64,000 bases of DNA from Streptomyces sp. f51 (GTDB lineage Bacteria > Actinomycetota > Actinomycetes > Streptomycetales > Streptomycetaceae). Position 1 is the stretch's first letter. Each line of letters begins with the position of its first letter. Below, piece by piece: positions 16,867-24,612 of this stretch. The translations under genes and the position numbers were made by a program. The DNA lies in the NCBI RefSeq assembly GCF_037940415.1, contig NZ_CP149798.1, positions 6,729,001-6,793,000 on the forward strand, written 5' to 3'. Below the pieces are notes generated by a model, which searched no databases, was not told the origin of the DNA, and was given only the letters and a program-made list of their open reading frames with translations.

Positions 16867-17340
16867 GTGAAAATGACATGGGCCGCCTTCTGGGCACTGA
16901 TAGCCACCCTGAACGGCGAAGCCACGGAGGCGAGCTGCCGGCACCTGGCCGAGGAGCTGAGCCGCCGTTCCGTCCCCGACATCATCGGCTTCGCGGAACG
17001 TCATGCCGAGGCTCTCTACCGCTTGGACCAAGAGAAGTTCGGGACGCTTCCGGTTGCCGACATGACGGACCGGAACGGCGAACCCTTCCCGCAGTCTGCC
17101 GACGGTTTCCTGTACGCCCGCTGCGCTGTCGTCGCCGCAGGCCAAACCGTGTGGGAAGGCGTCTTCTTCGACGTCGACAAGTTCGTCCCGTACACCTCCA
17201 CCCGGTTTGACGGGGAGTGGCTGCTGTACGTGCCGGATCAGGCGTACGAACTCGCTACCGGGAAGGAGTGGGACCGCTCGACCCGGTACTGCTCCGAGAG
17301 CTACTCCAACGGGGATGGATGGCCGGACCTGAAGAGCTGA
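16867..17340 (+). CDS. DUF4240 domain protein
   Basis: A 157-residue soluble protein. It begins MTWAAFWALIATLNGEATE and has the repeated L-x-x-L-S-x-x-x-v-x-d-I-x-x-F helix (AEELSRRSVPDIIGFAERH), an aromatic-rich middle (DGFLYARCAVVAAGQ, VWEGVFFDVDKF) and an acidic C terminus, a pattern I associate with DUF4240. These proteins are often found near mobile or competition-related genes, and their function is unknown. The start is GTG 16867; ATG 16873 is equally possible. Confidence 0.65.
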   Translation: MKMTWAAFWALIATLNGEATEASCRHLAEELSRRSVPDIIGFAERHAEALYRLDQEKFGTLPVADMTDRNGEPFPQSADGFLYARCAVVAAGQTVWEGVFFDVDKFVPYTSTRFDGEWLLYVPDQAYELATGKEWDRSTRYCSESYSNGDGWPDLKS

Positions 17341-17481
17341 GATGGACTACCGCTTGATCGGGCACGACTGGGGCGCGACACCTTCTGATCCGTAGCTCTA
17401 GAGAGATCGGTCATTGAAGGTCCTACAGGCCACTGAGGAACCCATGACGACCGGTGTGGGGTACTGCCGGTTGCCGAGGTT

Positions 17482-17544
17482 GCTGTACTTCGCTGCTGTA
17501 CGACCGCCCCGCCTCCTGGCCAACACGCTTTCCAACTGTGTTGG
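17482..17544 (-). other. attP-like region with tRNA-Ser(GGA)-type core and arm-type repeats
   Basis: On the minus strand the stretch TTGGAAAGCGTGTTGG (complement of 17520-17535) equals the anticodon loop, 3' anticodon stem and start of the variable arm of an actinobacterial tRNA-Ser(GGA) as I remember it. No other tRNA parts are present. GCTGTAC occurs twice, 13 bp apart (17482-17488, 17495-17501), like arm-type integrase sites. CCAACAC/GTGTTGG arms (17520-17526, 17538-17544) add symmetry. It lies in a 578-bp stretch (17341-17918) with no convincing gene. Confidence 0.4.
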
Positions 17545-17918
17545 TGGCCTCGTGGGCTGCATCCGGGGTCGTTCACCTGCGTTCATGGGCGGCTGGCGCG
17601 GGCGGCAACACCTGCTGACGGTCCCGTGTGAACGGTCCTGAATGGGGCTGAATGAGACGGGAACTGAGACGGGCGGCTCTACCGGGCAGGCTGCTGCCCC
17701 ACGTGAGGAAATGCGTGGACCCACCACCATGCAAGGGGATAGGTTCCGTCTGGTCATGCGTCGTCTAGCGGCCACGCGGAGTGCTGAGGCGGTTTGTACT
17801 ACTGCCGTAACAACCACTGCCGAACCCCGGCAGGCACGCGCGCCCGGGTGCCGGGGATGGCACTCTTTCCGCCTACGGCCCGTCAGGTCGGGCCAGTCAG
17901 AGGGGGAGTCTCTCCACG

Positions 17919-18395
17919 ATGCATCGCATGCGCGCCGCCGCGGCCGTTCTCGCCGCCGCAGGGCTCGTCGCCGCCACCCAGCTCGGTCTCGCCGGCACGG
18001 CATCGGCCGCGACCCCGGCTACGACGAGCACCGGCTGCCCGGTCAGCCTCGTCTACCCGGCGAGGTTCTACGTCGACTCGCACGGTTGGGTGACCAACGG
18101 CGGTCTGTACTTCGGGATCAAGAACAAGAGCACGACCAAGAGCTTCACGAAGGTCACGCTCACCGTCACGGACGTCGCGAATATCCGCTTCGGCACGGCC
18201 ACGCCCAAGAACGGCCGGGTCACCAACAAGACGTCGATGACGGTCTCCGTGTATACGGGGACCCTCAAGCCGAGCAGCAGCCTCGGCGTGAAGGTGCGGA
18301 CACACCTGCTCAACACCCACAGCTACAAGGTGAAGTTCGCCCTCCACGGCACCGGCTGGACCTGCGCCGTGAACCAGGGCACCTGGGGCGTCTGA
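17919..18395 (+). CDS. secreted protein of unknown function
   Basis: A 158-residue exported protein with a clear Sec signal peptide: MHRMR start, hydrophobic core AAAVLAAAGLVAATQLGLAG and a cleavage site TASA|AT near residue 30. The mature part is rich in Thr, Ser, Lys and Val with two cysteines (one near the N terminus, one near the C terminus in GTGWTCAVN) that could form a disulfide, and looks like an all-beta domain. GGGGAG precedes the ATG. The gene stands alone and is closed by a strong terminator at 18426. Confidence 0.75.
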   Translation: MHRMRAAAAVLAAAGLVAATQLGLAGTASAATPATTSTGCPVSLVYPARFYVDSHGWVTNGGLYFGIKNKSTTKSFTKVTLTVTDVANIRFGTATPKNGRVTNKTSMTVSVYTGTLKPSSSLGVKVRTHLLNTHSYKVKFALHGTGWTCAVNQGTWGV

Positions 18396-18425
18396 CCCCA
18401 AGTGCCCCTTCGGTCCGCAGGGCGT

Positions 18426-18464
18426 CGCGGGGCGCTGTCCATCGGTTCAGGACAGCGCCCCGCG
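18426..18464 (+). terminator. intrinsic terminator
   Basis: Perfect 15-bp stem (CGCGGGGCGCTGTCC at 18426-18440, complement at 18450-18464) with a 9-base loop, 30 bases after the secreted-protein stop. The next 330 bases hold no gene I recognise. Confidence 0.85.
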
Positions 18465-18799
18465 AGGCACAAGGGCTTTGAGGTCTGGCCTCATCTTTAT
18501 CAGGTCGACCACAGGGTCCTGTCAGCGTCGCTCAACCCGTCCCGCGTCTCACTCGATCGTCCATTGACGTCCCGCGTCGACCGCTCGTGTTCGTGCCTGT
18601 TGGTATCAGTCGCTGATGTCAGCCGGGCCCTATGGGTATCCGCGCGGTTCACCGTTGCACCCCGCTCGATCGGGTACGCGAGGGGCATGCTTACGGCCGC
18701 TTTGCCCTGTAGATCATGCGGCTGTACGACCTCATCGCCGACATGTCCGGCTCGCCGAGACGATCCGCCGCCGCAGTGCTCGTATGCGGATTTCACCGA

Positions 18800-19152
18800 G
18801 GAGTACGACGGGCTGAGTGCTATCCGACTGCCTGGTGCGTTGTCGCCGCAGACGTATCCCTCCGGGCCTGATGTGGATGTGATCCGCAGGAGTACCTCGT
18901 AGGACGAAATCCGTATGTGGCGTGTGCCGCCCGCTGCGATCGCTCTGAGGCTGACTTGCTCCGAGCACTCGTTGTCTCGTCGCCGGCACACCAGAAGACA
19001 CGCACGGCGTTGGGTGTGTTGTTCGCAAGGGTGATCGGGGCGACGTTCTCGGGATCGGTCGGATCCAGGTTGCAGCCGACAAGGCAGAGATAGGCCGGAC
19101 TCAGGAAGGCCAGCGTCACGCAACGAGAGACACGGTTGCTCAGAGACTTCAC
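18800..19152 (-). pseudogene. frameshifted small lipoprotein gene
   Basis: From GTG 19152 the frame reads KSLSNRVSRCVTLAFLSPAY, a membrane-type leader with lipobox LVGC, then NLDPTDPENVAPITLANNTP and NAVRVFWCAGDE. After this the coding character moves to another frame, which reads NECSEQVSLRAIAAGG, then ISSYEVLLRITSTSGPEGYV and GDNAPGSRIALS. The shift lies near the two glutamate codons around 18970. The left boundary is approximate. As it stands the lipoprotein would lack its proper C-terminal half. Confidence 0.5.
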
Positions 19153-19325
19153 TGCCCCCCGAAGGTCGCCACGCGAATCCGCACCGTATCGCAAGATCGA
19201 GTGTGCGGGTATGGCCTGACCTGGCAATACATCGACCGCAGCCTTCACGGCTGCCTCTACCCACCACTCACCCCGGCTCCCATCCCGTCTGCCGTCGACC
19301 CACACACCGTGGAGCGGGCGTGGTT

Positions 19326-19375
19326 CAGGGCGTCAAGGTGGAGCGCCCTGCCGGACGAACGACCTTGACGCCCTG
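19326..19375. repeat. 14-bp perfect inverted repeat with 22-base spacer
   Basis: CAGGGCGTCAAGGT (19326-19339) is complementary to 19362-19375, in the gene-free stretch 19153-19729. The hairpin is large enough to be a terminator or a structured RNA element; no adjacent intact gene explains it. The DNA from about 19570 to 19680 is a low-complexity GCGGAGC-rich run. Confidence 0.6.
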
Positions 19376-19729
19376 GGCCGCGACTGCTCGGCTCTGCCTG
19401 GGTCGACGGCGGACGGGATGGGAGCACCCCCGCGCACGCCACACTCGGCCGGCACCCGCGAACGGTGCCCCCGCCATCTCGGAGCCTGAGCGCCCCCGCC
19501 GGAGGCATGCTTGGACCGCTGCTGCAACGTGCAGTGATCAGCTCATTGCCATCGGCCCTATCCACATGTGGGCGCGCGTCGGCGCAGCGCGGGCGGAGCG
19601 GGCCGAAGGCAGGAGCGGCGCCCGCAGCGGAGCCGGGAGCGCGCCCGGCGGAGCGGAGCGCAGCCGGGGCTTGATGAGGTAGAGAAAGTCTGAGCCAACT
19701 GGGCTTCTGCTACAGCCTGAAGGAGGGCC

Positions 19730-19945
19730 CAGGTCGTTGCCTGGGAGGCGGAACTCCTCCAGTGCGAGCGGCTTCTCAGCCGCGGTGAGTGTCACGCGGA
19801 TGATGTGGAGCAGCGGGACGCCTTCGGGGAGTCGGAGGGACTGGGCCTGGTCCGGGAGCGGCATCCGGGTGCGGATGTACTCCGTGAAGCGGAGTTCGTG
19901 GCCCAGCTCGGCGAGCGCTGTGTAGAGCTCAGGGGCCGGCGGCAA
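19730..19945 (-). pseudogene. GntR-family regulator remnant, UTRA domain only
   Basis: The frame encodes the C-terminal ligand-binding (UTRA) part of a GntR/HutC regulator: ELRFTEYIRTRMPLP, PEGVPLLHIIRVTLTAAEKP and LALEEFRLPGNDL. The winged-helix DNA-binding domain is absent. At the 5' side the sequence runs directly into an oppositely oriented integrase fragment. After about residue 72 the frame loses homology and continues as low-complexity peptide. HutC-type regulators (KorSA-like) and integrases are hallmark genes of actinomycete integrative conjugative elements. Confidence 0.65.
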
Positions 19946-19950
19946 GCGGT

Positions 19951-20555
19951 CGGCGGCTGCGGGCGTTCTTCGGATGCCTGTACTACGCGGCCATGCGGCC
20001 GGGCGAGGCGCTCGGGCTCCGCCGGTCCGACTGCACGCTTCCGGCGTCGGGCTGGGGACGTATCGAGCTGGCGGAGACGCGTCCCTCGGCGGGGAAGGCG
20101 TGGACCGACTCCGGTGAGGCGCATGATCGGCGGGGGTTGAAGCAGCGGGCCCAGGGCGAGGTGCGCATCGTGCCGATTCCGCCTCCGCTGGTGTGCCTAC
20201 TGCGAGAGCACTTGAAGGAATTCGGTACGGCGAAGGACGGCCGGCTGTTCTCCAGCGAGCGGGGCAACGTGATCGCGGCCTCCTCGTACTCGCGTGCGTA
20301 GAAGCAGGCGCGGGAACTCGCCCTCGTCCCGATCAAGTGGCCTCGGTCCTCGCCTTCCGGCCGTACGACCTCCGTCACGCAGGAGTCTCCCAGTGGCTCA
20401 ACTCCGGCGTCCCGGCCCCGGAGGTCGCCGTCCGCGCGGGCCACTCGGTGGACGTCCTTCTGAAGATCTACGCCAAGTGCATCGACGGCCAGGAGCGGGA
20501 GATGAACGACCGGATCATGCAAGGACTGGGGGAGGAGGACGAACTCGCAGACTGA
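19951..20555 (+). pseudogene. tyrosine recombinase (integrase) remnant with stop and frameshift
   Basis: Fragment of the catalytic domain. The first frame reads RRLRAFFGCLYYAAMRPGEA with the first active-site arginine, up to SSYSRA, where TAG (20299-20301) replaces what is probably a Trp codon. A frameshift follows within about 45 bases, and the other frame resumes with FRPYDLRHAGVSQWL (H-x-x-R), VRAGHSVDVLLKIYAKCI (the GH and the tyrosine nucleophile) and an acidic C terminus. The N-terminal arm-binding domain is missing. The gene cannot make an active integrase. It abuts the GntR remnant head to head. Confidence 0.75.
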
Positions 20556-20570
20556 CACAACCACATGACC

Positions 20571-20618
20571 GCCGAACGGGAGCCCCGGACCTCCTTTGGT
20601 CCGGGGCTCCCGTTCGGC
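20571..20618. terminator. bidirectional terminator, perfect 21-bp stem
   Basis: The arms 20571-20591 and 20598-20618 are fully complementary across a 6-base loop (TCCTTT). It lies between the integrase remnant stop (20555) and the stop of the convergent membrane-protein gene (20626). Confidence 0.9.
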
Positions 20619-20625
20619 GTGCAGC

Positions 20626-21027
20626 TCACTCTGGTGACCCGAAAGCGTGATCGTGCGGTCGTCGGCGCGAGACCCGTGAGGCAATGAGTACCAAAAGGGC
20701 AGGTGAGACGGTGGCGCCGAGCGAGAGCAGCGTTCCGTTGGCTCGTGCTGCATAGAACATGGGGTATGCGCCGGCCGAGATGACAGAGGCGGCCCATACC
20801 GCTACGAACATGCCGCAGATTGCCAGGACCGCCCAGGAGGAACGGCGCGCGGAGTTTACGGCACGCTCGCGGTCACTGTTCCATACAGCGGCTGCTCTGA
20901 GCAGCGTTGCCGAACAGACGCCGAGCGCGACGGCAGCGGCGACAGATAGGAAAGCGGACCCAGTTCCGACCAATAGGACGGCGAGGAGGAAGTACCATAT
21001 TGCACACAGAATCAGGACCAGTCGCAT
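20626..21027 (-). CDS. small membrane protein of unknown function
   Basis: A 133-residue protein with four predicted membrane helices: LILCAIWYFLLAVLLVGTG, FLSVAAAVALGVCSATLL, AVLAICGMFVAVWAASVI and LLSLGATVSPALLVLIA. The loop between helices 2 and 3 is basic (WNSDRERAVNSARRSS), and the C terminus is Arg-rich. It follows two secreted-protein genes on the same strand (28-bp gap). There is no recognised family. Confidence 0.65.
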   Translation of the reverse strand: MRLVLILCAIWYFLLAVLLVGTGSAFLSVAAAVALGVCSATLLRAAAVWNSDRERAVNSARRSSWAVLAICGMFVAVWAASVISAGAYPMFYAARANGTLLSLGATVSPALLVLIASRVSRRRPHDHAFGSPE

Positions 21028-21054
21028 TCCGTTCCCCTTCCCCGCCAGTCGATG

Positions 21055-21426
21055 TCAGCCTGCTGCTGGAGCTGTCGGCGCCACGTCAACATGCTCGATG
21101 GTATGCCCCTCACTGTCGGTTTCAGTCCAACGCTTCGCATTGGGGTCGTCCGCAGCCCTACGGCCTAATCCAGGAGCGGGCGGCTGTACGCCGCTTGGCA
21201 CGTAGACCTGCTTACCGTCCTTGTCCTTAAGGGGGTTCCCGTCCGATCCCATGACGGGGAGCTTGTCGGGAACCTTGCTGACGTCGGTCGTTCCGTCGGC
21301 ATTTACCCACGCCGGCGGTGGCGGCGGCGTGTGCGGTGTATCGGTTGCCATCGCAGATGAAGCTGCTGCCCCACCGACGATGATGAGCGCTGCTGCGGCG
21401 ACGGCTCCGGTAAGAATCTTGCTCAT
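21055..21426 (-). CDS. secreted proline-rich protein of unknown function
   Basis: A 123-residue exported protein. MSKILTGAVAAAALIIVGGA is followed by ASSAMA|TD, a clear Sec signal with a cleavage site near residue 29. The mature part starts PHTPPPPPAW and then shows GSDGNPLKDKDGKQVYVPSG, a linker-like acidic domain. ATG 21426 starts 16 bases after the stop of the upstream secreted-protein gene, which suggests an operon. No family recognised. Confidence 0.65.
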   Translation of the reverse strand: MSKILTGAVAAAALIIVGGAAASSAMATDTPHTPPPPPAWVNADGTTDVSKVPDKLPVMGSDGNPLKDKDGKQVYVPSGVQPPAPGLGRRAADDPNAKRWTETDSEGHTIEHVDVAPTAPAAG

Positions 21427-21442
21427 GTGACTGCCTTTCGCT

Positions 21443-21964
21443 CTACGGCTCGATGAAGTGGGACCCGGACCAGATCGGGACGTTACGGCCGTACCAGGTG
21501 CCGCCGTAGTAGAGGCCAGAGCCCGCCTTGGTGGCGTAGTCGCCGCCTCCACACGGTGGGGCTATGCCGAAGTTGTAGCTGGTCGTGAGGATGCTGGTCT
21601 TCGCAGAGTTGTAGATGCCGCTCATGTACTCACGGCAGACGTACCATTTACCGCCGCCGTACTTCATGTACTGGTAGCCCACTTCGAGATCGCCAGCTGG
21701 GCGCTCATAGGGGAAAATGCAGCCGCCGATTCCGCTTCCGTTTTGTCCGGCATGGCCTTGAGTCTTCGTATAGCCGCCACTGCCACCGTGAGAGACCTCG
21801 GAATAGGTGTACTCACATTTTGAACTATCGGAGTTCGACCACACCTCCTCGTCCTCGTAGACAACGTGGGCGCTGGCAGAGGTGGATGTGGCAAGGCCTA
21901 GTACGGTGGCTGCACCGATGACGCCTGCGGCCTGCACTGCTTTGCGGACTCTGTCCTGTATCAA
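21443..21964 (-). CDS. secreted Gly/Tyr-rich protein of unknown function
   Basis: A 173-residue exported protein: signal peptide QDRVRKAVQAAGVIGAATVL to STSASA|HV, and a mature part rich in Gly, Tyr and Ser with four cysteines (SKCEY, GGCIF, YVCRE, PPCGG) that could form two disulfides. I chose TTG 21964, four bases after GGGGAGGG, because no ATG or GTG fits before the signal peptide; in-frame sequence further upstream looks non-coding. Lower GC and varied codon use compared with the core genes suggest horizontally acquired DNA. Confidence 0.6.
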   Translation of the reverse strand: MIQDRVRKAVQAAGVIGAATVLGLATSTSASAHVVYEDEEVWSNSDSSKCEYTYSEVSHGGSGGYTKTQGHAGQNGSGIGGCIFPYERPAGDLEVGYQYMKYGGGKWYVCREYMSGIYNSAKTSILTTSYNFGIAPPCGGGDYATKAGSGLYYGGTWYGRNVPIWSGSHFIEP

Positions 21965-22221
21965 TGACCCTCCCCGTGGTGGCTGTTTGGACCCGGCGCA
22001 CGCTAGCAGGGGGCTGATCATGCATTGGCAAAGTCGGTCATGTTTAGGACAAAATGGCTTTGAGTTCTTCTTAGTGTTTGATCGATTGGTGATTCCTCGC
22101 GAAGGGTTACGCACCGGCTGGTGTCGCGTTCGACGCTGCAACCGTGGATCGCCACCCGAGGGCGCTATCTATGTGCGGCCGGTTGATCGGATGTCATGGG
22201 CGGCTGGTTAAGCTCCCGGCC

Positions 22222-22740
22222 ATGGCGAAAGATCTAGGCTTCACCTGCTCATGTTGCGGGGAGTACCACGCGGAGCTTCCGATGGGTTGCTCGACCACGG
22301 CCCCTGACGTCTGGCACGAGAGCTTCGCGGACGATCCCGACAGCATGCTCTCTAGTGACCAGTGCATCATCAAAGGCCAGCACTACTTCATCAAGGGCCT
22401 GATCGAGATACCGGTGGTCGGCAGGGAAGACCCCTTTTCCTGGGGCGTCTGGGTCTCCTTGAGCCGGGACAGCTTCGCCCGAGCCCTGGACATGTGGAAC
22501 ACCCCTGGGCGTGAAGCTGAGAAACCGTACTTCGGCTGGCTGACCACTGAGCTGAGTCTGTATTCGCCCAGCACGCTCAACCTGAAGACGAACGCTCACA
22601 CTCGTCCCATCGGTCAGCGCCCCTTCATTGAGCTGGAACCCACCGATCATCCCCTCGCAGTCGATCAGCGGACCGGTATGACGTACGAGCGCGTGCGCGA
22701 GATTGCGGAGGCGGTTCTCCACCCCGGCGACAATGCGTGA
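22222..22740 (+). CDS. DUF2199 domain protein
   Basis: A 172-residue soluble protein. The N-terminal FTCSCCGEYHAELPMGC (zinc-ribbon-like cysteines and the H-x-x-LP motif) and the following DDPDSMLSSDQCIIKGQHYF, RGLIEIPV-type and WGVWVSLS segments are characteristic of DUF2199. Function unknown. ATG 22222 was chosen because the domain begins immediately after it. It is the last intact gene before the right flanking repeat. Confidence 0.8.
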   Translation: MAKDLGFTCSCCGEYHAELPMGCSTTAPDVWHESFADDPDSMLSSDQCIIKGQHYFIKGLIEIPVVGREDPFSWGVWVSLSRDSFARALDMWNTPGREAEKPYFGWLTTELSLYSPSTLNLKTNAHTRPIGQRPFIELEPTDHPLAVDQRTGMTYERVREIAEAVLHPGDNA

Positions 22741-22862
22741 TCCGAGTTGCGTGACCGGTGAGCCCTCGGTCCACGCCTCGACTCTCAGAGGACCGCGGAA
22801 CAGGTGCTGACGTGCCGTGAAGCCCCTCAAGATCAACACGTCATTACAACGTGATCACTGGC

Positions 22863-23010
22863 AAACGGCTGCTTTCGGCGGCATCTGCCTGCGCATGACC
22901 GTAGATACGCGAAGACCCCGGCCTCAGCGTTTCCGCTGGTGACGGGGTCTTTCGGCACCTCGTAAGGGGTGCCCCCGGCAGGATTCGAACCTGCGCACAG
23001 GGCTCCGGAG
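22863..23010 (-). repeat. right flanking direct repeat: tRNA-Arg(CCG)-like 3' half with terminator
   Basis: This is the second copy of the segment at 10824-10970, in the same orientation about 12.04 kb away. On the minus strand it has CTCCGGAG, T-arm GCAGG TTCGAAT CCTGC, acceptor CGGGGGC and discriminator A, then the hairpin with arms AAGACCCCG and CGGGGTCTT. The tRNA part is better preserved than in the left copy. Bases upstream of the anticodon loop do not form a D-arm or 5' acceptor, so this too is only a 3' half. The hairpin is positioned as a terminator for the tRNA strand. Confidence 0.75.
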
Positions 23011-24612
23011 TCCATGTGCCCGGGGACACCGAGGGTCCAGCACGGCGTCGACCTGCTGTGGTGGGGGCTGTGGTCGAGGGTGGGAAGCCGACGTTGGTGA
23101 TGTGCCGGAAGGTGATTTCCTCAGTGGTCGATGTCGCGGTGTCTACGGTGTAGATCGTGCTGCGGACGTTTTCGGGTGAGGGTATTTGAGCCTCTCGTGG
23201 TTGCGGTGGATCTGCCACCACGGCCAGCGCAGACGCCAGGTGGTCTTGAACCTGGCAGTCGTGGTCGGGGAGTCTCTGCGCGGCTAAGTCGTGCTCCGTG
23301 GCCGGCAGGTGACGTCGTGCCGTGAACACGACCAGGCGCTGCACTGTGCAGCTGCCGCTCCCTTCTGGTTGTGCAACGGGTTGCGCAGCCTGTCTGCGCA
23401 GTGCGCACTGAGGAGGGAAGGCTGTGCCGTCTTTCTGATGTCCTGCGGTTGGCTGTTCGGCAGAGTTGCGTAGTCGGGCTCGTGTGTGGAAAGCAGAGAC
23501 GAACACGCGGAGGGGCTGACGATGGGGAGAGCATTTCCCGCGTATCGTCCGCCTGCCCATCACGGAGTGAGACCGTTGTCGATGGCGCTGCGGTGGGACT
23601 GCGCAGCAAGGGACCTGCTGCCTACCGCCCGCGCAATCCGAGGAGTGTGGGCCCTGGTCCGTGGGGGATGGCACGGCCGCACCAGTCGGTTCCCTCGACC
23701 TCGGCTTGCTCGCGGTTGATCTGGTCTTGCATCTGATGTCGCGCGACGGGTACGGGAATCCGGCAGCGTCCGACCGGTGGCGTCGACCGCCATGCACTCC
23801 TGAGCTGGAGTCCGCCCCCGGGACTGAGACACCGCCCGGAGCGCAGCCGCTCCAGTACGCGCGGGTGACAATCGGCGCCGCGCGTCCGCGCTGCCTCGCC
23901 CTCAGCCGGGCGGGATCCGCCGCATCCTCGGGATCCCAGTCCGAGGGAGGCGGAGCGGAAGGGCATCCGTCAAGGGTTCTCGCGCCTCTCCCTTGGTCCA
24001 GCGGTTCGGTCGACCACGGCACCCGCAGGAAGAGCATCCACGGATCCGCGCGGACCTGACCGAGTTCGCCTCGGACGTCGACCAGAGCGGTACACCGATG
24101 CTACGGCCCTACGGAACTCCCGTTCGAAACGCGCCGCGACTGCACCTCGCGACGGCATCTCGTGCACCAACTCTTGCCGCATCTCATGCGAGATCTCTTG
24201 CGGCTTCTCTTGCTCGAGGATCGCCAACACAACGGCCTTCGTGCAGGTCGCTTCCCTCGTGAGCCAGTGGTCGGGGCTCTGACATCCCCGTTGCGACCGC
24301 TTTGCCCTTGGCTGAGTGAAGGGTGAGGAAGTGCGGAGGAGCGGCGCGGACGCGGCCGGGGATTAGGCGCGCTCACGGGTGTTGCGGACCGGGCGGAGCT
24401 GTGGGCCCCGACCGCCTGGTCATGTGACGAACGCCTGGCGACGGTTGTTGTGGCCGAGGTGCGGGAGGAAGACCGAAGTCCACGTGGCGGTGGATGAGGC
24501 GAAGCCCGGTCGGGGGACACCGTTCGGGTGCCGCCTGTGCGACCGGGCTCGCTCGACGGGGAGGAACCGGACCCGCCGCCTCCCTGGGCGTGCCGCAGTC
24601 CTGGGTGGGGGG
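23011..24612. other. 1.6-kb stretch with no recognisable gene
   Basis: Open frames here are short, lack ribosome sites and change coding character often. No domain, transposase motif or tRNA was recognised. One minus-strand frame (around 23090-23330) has mixed composition that could be decayed coding sequence, but nothing identifies it. The stretch separates the right flanking repeat from the core-like membrane-protein gene at 24613 and probably belongs to the degraded accessory zone. Confidence 0.6.

Noticed and set aside
17398-18003. 201-codon minus-strand frame over the attP-like region and the secreted-protein start
   Set aside because: No domain and no ribosome site, and it runs through the attP-like repeats and the signal-peptide region of the real gene at 17919.
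22863-23010. Functional tRNA-Arg genes at 10.9, 16.7 and 23.0 kb
   Set aside because: All three lack the 5' acceptor strand, D-arm and 5' anticodon-stem strand, so they cannot fold as tRNAs.
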